DNA of 49,669 bases, taken from assembly GCA_009780855.1 (NCBI GenBank), contig WQZG01000017.1:1-49669 (forward strand), in the 5' to 3' direction. Origin of the DNA: Treponema sp. GTDB lineage: Bacteria > Spirochaetota > Spirochaetia > Treponematales > Breznakiellaceae. The position numbers were made by a program, and so were the translations under genes. The notes under the pieces were generated by a model. The model did not search any database. It was not told where the DNA came from and worked only from the letters and a program-made list of their open reading frames with translations. Positions 32,025-40,561 of this stretch are shown piece by piece (position 1 is the stretch's first letter; each line of letters opens with the position of its first letter).

Positions 32025-33557
32025 TTAAAACAAGAAACGGCCAAGCCTCCAGGAGATTGTATAATTCCATTTATCCGGCAGCTCTGTTGATGCGATTTTT
32101 AGACTAATGCGTCCGATGTTTTTTACGTTAATTGAACTGTAAGCCGAAAAATCCCAGAGTCCGCTTTTTTCAAATCTTGCCGTATAACCTGTTTTTATGT
32201 TAAAAGAAAAAACTTTGTATCCATAAGATGCTTCAAGCGAAAATTTGACAGAATCGAACTTATTAAAAAAAGGCGGCGTTAATACAAGGTTAGGCGCATT
32301 GCCCAGAGCGGACTTGTAATTGAGGTCTGCGGATGCGCTCATGCGCAGGGCGGCCAGGTTAAATCCTATATCTGCGTCAAAAGAATCATCGGCTTTTTGC
32401 GGAACCGAAGCGTTTCTTGCCGCAGTCAGTGAAACCCTGCTTATCCTGAATAACGGGGCAGATTTTCCTGCCGGAGCCGAAGGCCTAAAGTAAAATTGAA
32501 TTGAGCCGCTGCTGAATGAAGGCTCCAGTGTATATGAACGGACACTGGCGTCCAGGCGGAACAACCCTGACCTTATCCAGGTCCGCTCAAAACGGCCGGC
32601 AATCCGCAGCCCCTCCCCAACGGCGCTGCCGTCCCGCCCTACGTAACGGCTGCCGGCCGCGTCCATTGCAAATGAAACTTTCCAGGGTTTGGCGCCTCCG
32701 CGCAGTCCTGCGTTTAAATAAAAATCTCTGCCATAGGCAAATGTCTGCGAAACCGCCAGATCCGCGGCAATGCCCCAGTACCCGGCGCTGACTGCAGTCC
32801 CCAGCGCAAACAAACGGAAGTCCCTTGCCGGCAGGGGAGGACTGGCGGAGAACCAGGCTGAGCTTGTGCGCGCTCTGAGTTCTTTTTGTGTGCAAAAACC
32901 TTCCAGCAGTGCGCAAAAATTTTTGTCAGGCCTGTATTCAAGGCCGCAGTTTAACGCCGGATTAAAATTTGGATCCGCCTGTACAGCGGCAAATCCTTTA
33001 AACGATGCAGGCCCCGGCAGTCCCAGGTATAAAAAAAGCTGATTTTCATTTGATGAAGGATCGGTTTTTAAATCGCTTACAGTTGGTTTTCTTAATTCAG
33101 CATAGGGAGGAGATTTGGCCCAGATGTTTTTAATCCTTGCCGGCAGGCCGTAATCGTCAAGCACCCCGTAAAGAAGACGGCTTTCTCCCGGGAAATTCCA
33201 GAGGAAACCTTTGCCGCCGTAATATAGGCCGAATCCCGGATTGAACAGATTGCTTTCCATAACCGGCGGTTTTATCTTGTCTATACCCTGTAAGCGTAAG
33301 TTTAAACCTGGACCCGGCATTCCCGCAATGAATTCTGCGCGGTTTATCAATGTACCGCCGTTTAATAATAAATCCGCGGCCGGTTTTGAGTCCTTCGTAT
33401 TGAATGACTTGTACCAGGAACCTGTCCAAAGCATTTCCCATGTAAACAACGGCTGCTTATTTTTTACCGGATCCAAATCCGGTGATTTTTGCTCCGCCGC
33501 AAATAACGGCATTGCTGCCAGATAGAGAACCAGTAGAAAAATTGATAACCTGCCCAT
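32025..33557 (-). CDS. Outer-membrane-barrel-like protein, unknown function
   Basis: 510 residues. Signal peptide to about residue 20 (MGRLSIFLLVLYLAAMPLFA). The rest is rich in alternating aromatic/polar strands (e.g. FRLDASVRSYTLEPSF, GYKVFSFNIKTGYTARFEK) and the chain ends in phenylalanine (WRLGRFLF), as outer-membrane beta-barrels usually do. No catalytic motif seen. Minus strand, monocistronic by layout. Its role is unknown; porin-like or assembly-related are possibilities. Confidence 0.65.
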   Translation of the reverse strand: MGRLSIFLLVLYLAAMPLFAAEQKSPDLDPVKNKQPLFTWEMLWTGSWYKSFNTKDSKPAADLLLNGGTLINRAEFIAGMPGPGLNLRLQGIDKIKPPVMESNLFNPGFGLYYGGKGFLWNFPGESRLLYGVLDDYGLPARIKNIWAKSPPYAELRKPTVSDLKTDPSSNENQLFLYLGLPGPASFKGFAAVQADPNFNPALNCGLEYRPDKNFCALLEGFCTQKELRARTSSAWFSASPPLPARDFRLFALGTAVSAGYWGIAADLAVSQTFAYGRDFYLNAGLRGGAKPWKVSFAMDAAGSRYVGRDGSAVGEGLRIAGRFERTWIRSGLFRLDASVRSYTLEPSFSSGSIQFYFRPSAPAGKSAPLFRISRVSLTAARNASVPQKADDSFDADIGFNLAALRMSASADLNYKSALGNAPNLVLTPPFFNKFDSVKFSLEASYGYKVFSFNIKTGYTARFEKSGLWDFSAYSSINVKNIGRISLKIASTELPDKWNYTISWRLGRFLF

Positions 33558-33683
33558 ATAACCCTATACGGGTTTAATTTGCACAGCGCTTGGGTTTTTA
33601 TAAAAAAAAGATAAAAAAAATAAATTGCAGAAATTGGGCTGTCTGAAGCGCTGCCTTTGCCGGCTGTTTACCGGCTATCGGCA

Positions 33684-34547
33684 TCAGCGGACAGACTGGT
33701 TAGCCAGAACAAGACTGTTTTCGAATCCGTTTATTGATTGTATAAGGCTCAGCCAGTAATCGGCTTCGTTTTTGGATGTATACGGTCCCACCCTTACACG
33801 GTAATATGTGGTACCGTCCAGAATACGGTTCTCAATTATTGACGTTATGCCTTTGGCCGCCAGGGTATCTTTTACGCCTTCTGCCCTTGCTATGGTTGAA
33901 AATGATCCGGTCTGAACCCAAAAGTCATCATAAGTTTTGGGCGCAGGTCTGGCAGTAGCTGCCTGGGCAGGCGCGGCCGCCGGTTTTACAGGAGCAGCGG
34001 ATTTGGGAGCAGAGGCCGCGGACGAAGAAGCTGCGGATGCTGCAGTTGACGGCGAAGACGCTGCCGGCCCTGGAGCCTGAGTCCTTGCCGGCTGCCTGTT
34101 TGCCGGAGGGACATCCGGAACAGCCGCGGTGCTGGGTCTGGCAATATTTATCACTGTGCCGGAATTGTCACTGCCTGCCGCGGCTGCTGCGGCATTGCTT
34201 CCTGCAGCGGCAGCAGTACCTGCACCGGCTGCGGTACTGCCCGCTGCACTAATTTCAGCGCCGGCCGTGCTGTTGGCAGTGTTTATACTGTCCGCCGCCT
34301 TGTCATTGGCGGCAGAGTTGTCTTGTAACTGGGCTGCGGAAGCAGGTTCCTGCTGCGTATTGTAAACAGAAGCCTGCGGCTGAGTTCCGTAAAAACCAGC
34401 GGCAGCAGGAGCTCCCGCCGGGATTGCCGCGGCCGATATAACAGATGACGGATCACCTGTTCTGAATACCAGGATGGCCGCGCTTATGGCTATTACCAAA
34501 AATACGCCTACTGAAATTGCTACCAGCAATAATTTTTTTTGTTCCAT
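33684..34547 (-). CDS. SPOR-domain membrane protein
   Basis: 287 residues. One N-terminal membrane segment (LLLVAISVGVFLVIAISAAI), then a linker of about 170 residues of mostly Ala, Pro, Ser, Gly and Thr, then a C-terminal SPOR domain (DDFWVQTGSFSTIARAEG; TTYYRVRVGPYTSKNEAD). SPOR domains bind denuded peptidoglycan at division sites, so a division or cell-wall role is likely. Starts 3 nt after the coaE stop, so both are probably co-transcribed. Confidence 0.88.
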   Translation of the reverse strand: MEQKKLLLVAISVGVFLVIAISAAILVFRTGDPSSVISAAAIPAGAPAAAGFYGTQPQASVYNTQQEPASAAQLQDNSAANDKAADSINTANSTAGAEISAAGSTAAGAGTAAAAGSNAAAAAAGSDNSGTVINIARPSTAAVPDVPPANRQPARTQAPGPAASSPSTAASAASSSAASAPKSAAPVKPAAAPAQAATARPAPKTYDDFWVQTGSFSTIARAEGVKDTLAAKGITSIIENRILDGTTYYRVRVGPYTSKNEADYWLSLIQSINGFENSLVLANQSVR

Positions 34548-34550
34548 AAT

Positions 34551-35174
34551 TTAGCTCCCTATCCCAAGAGAGGACAGAATTTCGTTAACCCGGTCTTGCG
34601 GTTTTTTTGCGGCTCCGGTTTTAAAAAAGCCGGTTATGGCCGCAATGAACGGACCTGGGTTCTCTACTATGTAAATATCGGTTTTTTTTAAAAAATATTG
34701 AGAAAGGAATTTTTTTTGGCTGTGAAGGCGCTTATAAATATCTTTCCGCGGCAGTTTATCCCGTTTTACCGCCCTTAAAAACCGCGTCCAAAAGAAGGCC
34801 TTAACCAGAATAACAGCGTCAAGTTTGGCAAACGCTGAAGAACGGTGCAAAAGTGCGGCGTTTATTACGCAGGCGAAATTTTGTTCTGCGATCCATTTAT
34901 CGGTCATTTTGTTTACGGCCGGATGAATAATGGCCTCAAGCGCCGCCAGTTCAGCAGGTTTTCCAAAGACTTTTTGGCCCAGAAGTTTCCGGTCTATGGT
35001 ATTGTCCGGTTTGAGAATGTCTGTTCCAAAACGATCCAGAATCACTTTTTTTTCGGTTTCTATTACTATATAGCCGAGTTTATCAACATCCAGTACCGCC
35101 AGTCCTTTTTTTTCCAAAAAACCGGCTATGTAATTTTTACCGGCGCAGTACGTACCGGTGAGCCCGATTGTCAT
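34551..35174 (-). CDS. coaE: Dephospho-CoA kinase
   Basis: 207 residues, close to the family's 190-210. N-terminal P-loop GLTGTYCAGKNYIAGFLEKK, then LDVDKLGYIVIETEKKVILD and the CoaE-typical EAIIHPAVNKM. It phosphorylates dephospho-CoA, the last step of CoA synthesis. The P-loop reads GKN where most members have GKS or GKT; the start is chosen at ATG 35174 because GGGGGAAA lies before it. The weaker motif keeps some doubt about full activity. Confidence 0.8.
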   Translation of the reverse strand: MTIGLTGTYCAGKNYIAGFLEKKGLAVLDVDKLGYIVIETEKKVILDRFGTDILKPDNTIDRKLLGQKVFGKPAELAALEAIIHPAVNKMTDKWIAEQNFACVINAALLHRSSAFAKLDAVILVKAFFWTRFLRAVKRDKLPRKDIYKRLHSQKKFLSQYFLKKTDIYIVENPGPFIAAITGFFKTGAAKKPQDRVNEILSSLGIGS

Positions 35175-35235
35175 TGAATTTTTTCCCCCGCAAACGGCCT
35201 TCCGGGTTAATGGCGGTTCCATTAATTCCGAAAAT

Positions 35236-35241
35236 TATAAT
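35236..35241 (+). promoter_or_regulatory. -10 box close to a start codon
   Basis: TATAAT at 35236-35241 lies 14 nt before ATG 35256, and no Shine-Dalgarno intervenes, so the transcript would have a leader of only about 7 nt. Confidence 0.35.
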
Positions 35242-35255
35242 AAGAACCTATTGAT

Positions 35256-36779
35256 ATGGCGCAAAAAACAGACCTTTATTCCATATTAACATCCTATGTT
35301 GTCAAACACAACAATCCCTATATTGAGACAGAACCGTTCATAAGGCTTTTGGAACATCACGCGGTCAAGAACGCCGCAGAATACCCGGAATGGGGTAAAT
35401 GGATACGGGATACTTCCAAAAAATTCCATTCAGAATTAAACCATCTTGCAGAAGAAGGCAAATGCGAATTATTATCCGACAGCCCTAATGGGGGCAGCGG
35501 CCCCGGGGACGGAATTTACATGTCCGGATACATCCTGGATTTGCTGCGGGAGCATTACCGGATAATCGACAATAATGTTGAAAATCCCTTCCCCGGCGAA
35601 GATTCCCTGGGTTTTTTGGTTCCCGACAGCCAGATTATTCAGCTTGGGGCCATGTCGGACCTGACCGCCTTTATTGATGATCCCCCCGATCCTGTTCCGC
35701 CCATTGCCCGCATCAGCTTTCCGGAGGATACCGTGACCGCCCTTGTACTGACAAACTTAATTCCCGGCCGCCTCATGGAATCCTGCATGCTCAAAATCCG
35801 GAACTACCTGCGTGATTACGGTAACAAGGATTATATTCAAAATAAACTGGCTTCGCAGCTTATGGGCAAGGAATCCGCCCTCAGGGATATGCTTAACAGA
35901 ATAATTCTGCGGCCCATTGACTGCTGCAATACCATAGCCGAAGGCAGCGATTTTCCGTATCTTTTTTGGGCTCATTTTTGTGTATTTGTCCGCAATGATT
36001 TCAAAAAAAAGAAGGAAAAAACCGTTAATGACACCGCTGTAATACAGGCGGTTATTATAACAGAGGCCATGAACATATTCTACAAAAACAAGGCTTCCAA
36101 AGCAAAAGAAAAAGAACTTGCTTACCGCTGCCTTGAGCAAAATCTTTCCAGGCCTCCGTATATATACACCCTGGAACAGATTATTGGTTTTAAAAATCCC
36201 AGAGGCGCCCTGCTGCTTGGACAATACTCCAGGGAAGAACTTGCAGGCCAAATAAAAAGGCTGACGAACAAGAGCAAGGAGGATAAACTTCCCGACCTCC
36301 TGGTTCTTGCGGGCCCCGGCAATGAGCGGTTTTTTATTATGAAAAAAAAAATGCTGCTGCTGTCTACCCGCCTGGTAATAGAGGCCAAAGATAAAATCAA
36401 ACGTGCAATTACAAAACATTGGCTTAATACCTTAAAAAATTATCAAAGTGAACCTGCCATGGAAGACGACAATGACTTTGAAAAAGCACTGTCCGCTTAC
36501 ACGGAAAAAATCAGCCCGGTTCTGGGCTGTCTGCTTGAAGATCCAAAATTCCAGCTTGTTTATGATGAAATGGAACAGTCGCAGCAAATTCCGCCTTCTT
36601 CCAAAATTTTTATCAAAGGCAGCATGATTCCATTCTCTTCCCTGTATCTAATAAGCCGCAGGGACGTCCTGGAAAATGTCAGGCTTACGCTTCCGTTCTG
36701 GTATTCCCTGCCTGTTTTTGTCGCGATTGCAGCTTTTTTTAAAAAATTCAAAGCAAAACCGAATATTAATCCCGTATAG
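35256..36779 (+). CDS. Conserved-looking protein of unknown function, 507 residues
   Basis: 507 residues. N-terminal 150 residues begin TDLYSILTSYVVKHNNPYIE; the middle is helical and basic; the last 30 residues contain a membrane-type segment (LPFWYSLPVFVAIAAFF) and a basic tail FKKFKAKPNINPV. I recognise no family. Its final 46 bp are duplicated at 40966-41011, next to ssb, so it was probably the direct neighbour of ssb before the intervening 4.2 kb arrived. No Shine-Dalgarno is seen; a -10 box lies 14 nt upstream. Confidence 0.7.
   Translation: MAQKTDLYSILTSYVVKHNNPYIETEPFIRLLEHHAVKNAAEYPEWGKWIRDTSKKFHSELNHLAEEGKCELLSDSPNGGSGPGDGIYMSGYILDLLREHYRIIDNNVENPFPGEDSLGFLVPDSQIIQLGAMSDLTAFIDDPPDPVPPIARISFPEDTVTALVLTNLIPGRLMESCMLKIRNYLRDYGNKDYIQNKLASQLMGKESALRDMLNRIILRPIDCCNTIAEGSDFPYLFWAHFCVFVRNDFKKKKEKTVNDTAVIQAVIITEAMNIFYKNKASKAKEKELAYRCLEQNLSRPPYIYTLEQIIGFKNPRGALLLGQYSREELAGQIKRLTNKSKEDKLPDLLVLAGPGNERFFIMKKKMLLLSTRLVIEAKDKIKRAITKHWLNTLKNYQSEPAMEDDNDFEKALSAYTEKISPVLGCLLEDPKFQLVYDEMEQSQQIPPSSKIFIKGSMIPFSSLYLISRRDVLENVRLTLPFWYSLPVFVAIAAFFKKFKAKPNINPV
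36734..36779. repeat. Left copy of the 46-bp direct repeat bordering the island
   Basis: It runs from T7 through AAAAAATTCAAAGCAAAACC to CCCGTATAG and is the 3' end, with stop codon, of the 507-residue protein gene. The right copy (40966-41011) differs at one base (GAATATT here, GAATGTT there). Sequence diverges right after the TAG. Confidence 0.95.
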
Positions 36780-36806
36780 GGGATCTTCTGCACAGCAGGA
36801 CAATAC

Positions 36807-36856
36807 GGCTCACTACGCATCATTTTTTCGATCGAAAAAATGATGCGTAGTGAGCC
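36807..36856. repeat. 50-bp perfect palindrome
   Basis: From GGCTCACTACGCATCA at 36807 through T6-CGATCG-A6 to TGATGCGTAGTGAGCC ending at 36856, every base pairs with its partner and there is no loop. It lies 27 bp inside the left border. No U tract follows either arm, so it is not an ordinary terminator. Confidence 0.9.
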
Positions 36857-36956
36857 ATTCTATCGGTCCCTTTAAAGATATGATATGGTCTCCCATATCC
36901 TGTTCGGTGATTGTCTGCGTGTAAGCATTAATTTGGCGAATACTGCCATAATCGTT
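36857..36956 (-). pseudogene. Unrecognised coding-like fragment
   Basis: A minus-strand frame without a start reads NDYGSIRQINAYTQTITEQD and MGDHIISLKGPIEW before running into the palindrome. Its composition looks protein-like, but I cannot name a family. It is probably the end of a lost gene. Confidence 0.3.
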
Positions 36957-37036
36957 TTATCTCTTTCCAAAAAAGTTTTAACCATTTGGTTCTATCTGTA
37001 TATACCTAATTTCTATATTCTCGTATTTATTAATTT

Positions 37037-37363
37037 TTAAAAATTATTATCTATTGTATCTGGTAAAATAATCAAACAAGAATTATTTTCCCAGTAAATA
37101 TTAATATTATTAGAATTATTCCCAATAAAAACATTTCCTTTCTTTTTATTAGAAAATTTTTCATTCTTTTTTAATATGCTAACTTGTGGGCTGAAACTTG
37201 TAGTTGCTCCACAAGTTCTAATAAATGCGATTGCTTTATATTCTTTATTGGGTGAAAATGAAATAGTTAAGATTTTATTCTCACAAATACCGGAACAAGA
37301 ATTAAATATTAATATAAGGATTATTACTTTTATTTTTGTTATTACTTTCCAGTTTAATATCAA
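37037..37363 (-). CDS. Small lipoprotein, candidate immunity protein (DUF5412-like)
   Basis: 108 residues, very AT-rich gene. Hydrophobic N-terminus with a lipobox IFNSCSG, then ISFSPNKEYKAIAFIRTCGA and TTSFSPQVSILKKNEKF, the pattern of DUF5412-type small lipoproteins (SPDGKYKAV, CGATT, QVSIL). The assignment is from memory of the pattern and moderate. It follows the RHS core fragment on the same strand by 12 nt, the usual place for the immunity partner of an RHS toxin. Intact frame, so it may still be expressed. Confidence 0.55.
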   Translation of the reverse strand: MILNWKVITKIKVIILILIFNSCSGICENKILTISFSPNKEYKAIAFIRTCGATTSFSPQVSILKKNEKFSNKKKGNVFIGNNSNNINIYWENNSCLIILPDTIDNNF

Positions 37364-37439
37364 GTATTTTTACCTTCATGAGTTAATAAATAATCCAGAG
37401 ATGATTAAAAAAATCAGTATTACCTTCTCAAACCCTGTG

Positions 37440-37912
37440 CCGTCATACACTGTCCTTATCGGGCTCTTGCTGTCAAACTTTGTTATCGTCCTTCTCCCAA
37501 GCCCGTTGTAATCGTAGTCGGCACGGCTGGTTACCTGGTTCTTCTTTATGTCTGTCTTTACCACACTTATCATCCTGTTGTTCCCGTTGTAACTGTAAAC
37601 GGTTTTGGTTACTCTGTCGTTTTCTTCCGTAAGATTTCCTTCCCTGTCGTAAGTGTAGGTTATGTTACCCTTCTTTATCAACTGGTTCTCGTTGTTGTAC
37701 GTGTAAGCTATTGTTCCCCATGGAGATGTCTTACTGGCAAGATTCCCGTTGTTGTCGTAGGTGTACATCCCTCTGGTCTGCCTGCATTCGGGTCCTGCGC
37801 CCCGCATTGTCGTAGGTGTAGGTTACTGTCTTTACCGCCCCTTCGTCACTTTCCTGGGTAAGTTTTCCTGCCGCGTTGTACTGGTACCTTGTTGTACCGT
37901 TATGACAGCAGC
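37440..37912 (-). pseudogene. RHS/YD-repeat protein fragment, frameshifted and truncated
   Basis: Repeated Tyr-Asp motifs mark the RHS family: RYQYNAAGKLTQESDEGAV, TYTYDNAGRR (upstream frame, about 37912-37790), then MYTYDNNGNLASKTSPWGTI, TYTYDREGNLTEEND, YDYNGLGRR and TVYDGTGFEK in another frame (about 37780-37440). A frameshift near 37790 and missing ends show it is dead. After TVYDGTGFE the core stops and unrelated AT-rich sequence begins. RHS proteins form a shell that carries a C-terminal toxin. Confidence 0.75.
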
Positions 37913-37944
37913 TATGCTTTGCAATATGACTTTATAGACAGACA

Positions 37945-38436
37945 CTAATTATAAAGTTCAAGTAATCCTACCTTATCAAACAATTCTTTAATTATTAAAT
38001 TTTCATTGGTTGTTCCTCGCTCATCAGACTTTGCAGATGGAGTGTCTAAATATAATGTTAAATCACGTGGAGTTCCAAATGTAATAGTTACTGTATTACC
38101 ATCCGCAATTGCATATTTACGCAAAGGATTTACAATTCCCGCAAAATTTAAATTTAATAAACTATTATAAATTTCATCAAAATATGATTGTTCAATAATC
38201 AACTCATTTTCTTCTTTAATTAATTTTTATTCATCTTCATTATTATAATTTTCTATATATTGAACAGTTGATTTTATATAATAAATACTATTTTTATTAT
38301 ATTTCGGTCCCAATTGAATTTCAATTTTCTGATATTTTGATAAACTTGGTTCATATATTAAATCAATATTTCGATTTCCGGAAGAAAATAAATTAATATT
38401 TATTAATGAAAAAATTATAAAAAACAAATATTTCAT
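37945..38436 (-). pseudogene. Secreted small protein with one in-frame stop, candidate immunity gene
   Basis: A single 164-codon frame from ATG 38436 is interrupted by one TAA (38229-38227). The first part has a signal peptide (MKYLFFIIFSLININLFSSG) and KYQKIEIQLGPKYNKNSIYY; the second continues in the same frame with EQSYFDEIYNSLLNLNFAG, DGNTVTITFGTPRDLTLYLD and ends KELFDKVGLLELYN. It starts directly at the stop of the toxin-tip gene, as immunity genes do. The stop suggests decay; readthrough cannot be excluded. No known family recognised. Confidence 0.55.
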
Positions 38437-38694
38437 TTAATTATCCTTAGCAGGTTTTTGTTGTGATCCGCCCGGGATTTTTTGTGAATTATTTGCACTA
38501 TTTTGAAACCCAGATGTTTGCCCAGGATATCGTATATTATCAGGTAAATTTGGATCTTTTGGCATATTATCATTTATTAATCTAGCTGCATCTCTTACAG
38601 GATCATATTCCCACAATTTGCCATCTGGTCCAACTAAATAAAAAGGTAAACCTTGACTTTTTAAAAAATTTATATCTGTATCCGAAAATTTATC
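38437..38694 (-). pseudogene. C-terminal toxin tip of an RHS-type protein, cut by the IS
   Basis: The frame DKFSDTDINFLKSQGLPFYL, then VGPDGKLWEYDPVRDAARL and a Pro/Asn-rich end KPAKDN resembles the DUF4329-like tips of RHS toxins (S-x-x-D, then gxPxYLVxPxGK). Its N-terminal part is replaced by the left inverted repeat of the IS element at 38695; two further codons upstream come from the IS. The stop directly adjoins the secreted gene at 38436. Toxin activity is inferred; the family match is moderate. Confidence 0.5.
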
Positions 38695-39911
38695 GAGCCC
38701 GTAAAATTTTTTGTGTAAATCATTATAATTCCTATAGGAGGGGATTATGGCTATCACAAAAGAAATTATAGATGAGCTGCTTAAGGATTACAAGGGACCG
38801 GATGATTTTTATGGACCGGAAGGCCTGGTCAAGCAGTTGAGCAAAGCCCTTATTGAAAGAGCTATGCAGTCAGAATTAACCGAGCAAATCGGTTATGAAA
38901 AAAATGAACTTGGTGAAAAAACAACAGATAACCGCCATAATGGAAAATCAATGAAAACTTTACGGACTGACCAGGGAACGATGGAAATCGAAGTACTCAG
39001 AGATAGGAATGGAGATTTTGAACCTCAAATAATACCAAAGCACAAAAAGAAATATATAATGTTGATATTTCCCCAGAATTGATAAGCCGGATAACTGACG
39101 AAGTACAGGAATTGGCTGAAGAATGGCGTAATCGGCCCCTTGAACCGATATATCCGGTAATTTTTCTTGATGCACTGCGTGTAAATATCCGTGATGAAGG
39201 CCATGTTTGTAAAAAATCTGTCTATATTGCGCTGGCGATACGACTTGATGGGCATAAGGAAGTGCTGGGAATGTGGATTGAACGAAACGAGGGGGCAAAA
39301 TTTTGGATGAGAATACTGAATGAACTCAAAAATCGTGGTGTACAAGATAATTATTTAGCCGCGGTGGATGGGTTAACCGGTTTTCCCGATGCAATTAATG
39401 TAATTTTTCCAAAAACTGAAGTCCAATTGTGTATTGTCCACATGGTTCGAAACTCAATAAAATTCGTTCCAGTAAAAGACCGGAAACCAGTAGCTAATGA
39501 TCTTCGGGGGATTTATCTTGCTCCCTCTGCCGATGCAGCAAAAGTTGTTCCTGAAAAGTTTGCTGAAAAATGGGATGAAAAGTATCCTGGTATTTCCAGA
39601 TCCTGGCGGAGCCGTTGGAATGAAATAATTCCATATATGAAATTTTCACCTGAAATTCGTAAAGCTGTATATACGACAAATGCCATAGAATTCGTAAACT
39701 ATTCATTACAGCGAAATTTAAAGACCAGGCAATCATTTCCAAATGATGAAGCAGTATTAAAATTGGTTTTTATGGTCTTGCGCAGGATATCAAAAAAGTG
39801 GACAATGCCAATAAAGAACTGGGGTTCAGCAATGCATCAATTTGCAATTATTTACGGGGAAAGAGTTCCGTTATGAACTTTTATGGTTTACACAAAAATT
39901 CTGAAAGGCTC
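38695..39911 (+). mobile_element. IS256-family insertion sequence, defective
   Basis: The ends 38695-38723 and 39883-39911 are imperfect inverted repeats of 29 bp: both begin GAGCC and share TTTTTGTGTAAA and CAT (about 23 of 29 match). They enclose a mutator-type transposase gene with an internal deletion. The flanking 8-9 bp on the two sides are AT-rich but not identical, so no clean target duplication is left. Confidence 0.8.
38747..39876 (+). pseudogene. IS256-family transposase with internal deletion
   Basis: The N-terminal part (KGPDDFYGPEGLVKQLSKAL ... EPQIIPKHKKK) and the rest (DVSPELISR-like ISPELISRITDE onward) are in different frames because about 30 codons and the frame between them are missing near 39050. 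The DDE residues are kept: Asp in VIFLDALRVN, Asp in AVDGLTGFPDA, Glu in TTNAIEFVNYSLQR. AGGAGGGG precedes ATG 38747. It is probably inactive, but the element's ends could still be moved by an intact relative. Confidence 0.85.
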
Positions 39912-39919
39912 GAATTATT

Positions 39920-40516
39920 ATGGTCAATAATAAAAAATTCTGGATAATTCCTGTAATTTTTTTATTAGTAATAAAAACAATAATCGCTGATGAATTACCA
40001 TCAGTTAGATATGTTATTTCAAAAGATGGATTAAATCAAAGAGAAACTGCTTCAATTTCCAGTAAAAAAATTGGTACTTTATTATATGGTACAAGAATTA
40101 TTATTTATTCAAAAAATGATCAAAAATCAACTTTTGATGGAATAACTGATTATTGGTATAAAAGTTATTAAAACGGCTGGTATTGGGTTTTTAGCGGTTT
40201 TTTATCAACAATAATGCCTTCTGATGTTGATCCGGTTCTTGGATACTGGAATACTGATCGAGGAGAAAGAGAATATTGGGAATTTCAACCAGATTATACA
40301 GTGAGATCTGGTAGAAAAGAAACTGATATTGGATGGAAAGGTACTTGGTTATTAAAAGATGACTATCTTGAAATAAAAATATTAAAAGATGAGTTTTCGA
40401 CTGACAATATACAAGGATATACAATTTTATTAAATGTTATTGATCATGATAACCTTATCCTTAATTTTGCTAATGGGAATATGGAATGCTTAATTCGAAA
40501 TAATGATATTTTATGA
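39920..40516 (+). pseudogene. Secreted SH3-type protein with one in-frame stop
   Basis: A single 199-codon frame from ATG 39920 has one TAA at 40169-40171. The first part has a signal peptide (IIPVIFLLVIKTIIA) and an SH3-like segment (RYVISKDGLNQRETASISSK; GTLLYGTRIIIY; ITDYWYKSY); the second resumes NGWYWVFSGFLS, the usual end of a bacterial SH3 repeat, and goes on with VLGYWNTDRGEREYWEFQPD and IGWKGTWLLKDDYLEIKILK, a lipocalin-like beta-rich domain. The start lies only 8 nt outside the IS, so native upstream DNA is lost. Candidate immunity or stress-envelope protein, now broken. Confidence 0.6.
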
Positions 40517-40561
40517 GTCTGGGAAGACGTTTTTAACTAGATATGTATCCAGAACCAGTCT

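Noticed and set aside
36807-36856. Ordinary bidirectional terminator
   Set aside because: The T and A runs are at the centre, not at the outer ends, so neither strand has a stem followed by a U tract.
37021-38760. Complete RHS toxin gene
   Set aside because: The YD repeats sit in two frames, the shell ends are missing and the tip is separated by other genes and an IS.
37945-40516. Alternative genetic code (TAA as sense)
   Set aside because: All well-recognised genes in the window end normally, many at TAA; local gene decay explains the two in-frame stops better, although readthrough stays listed as a question.
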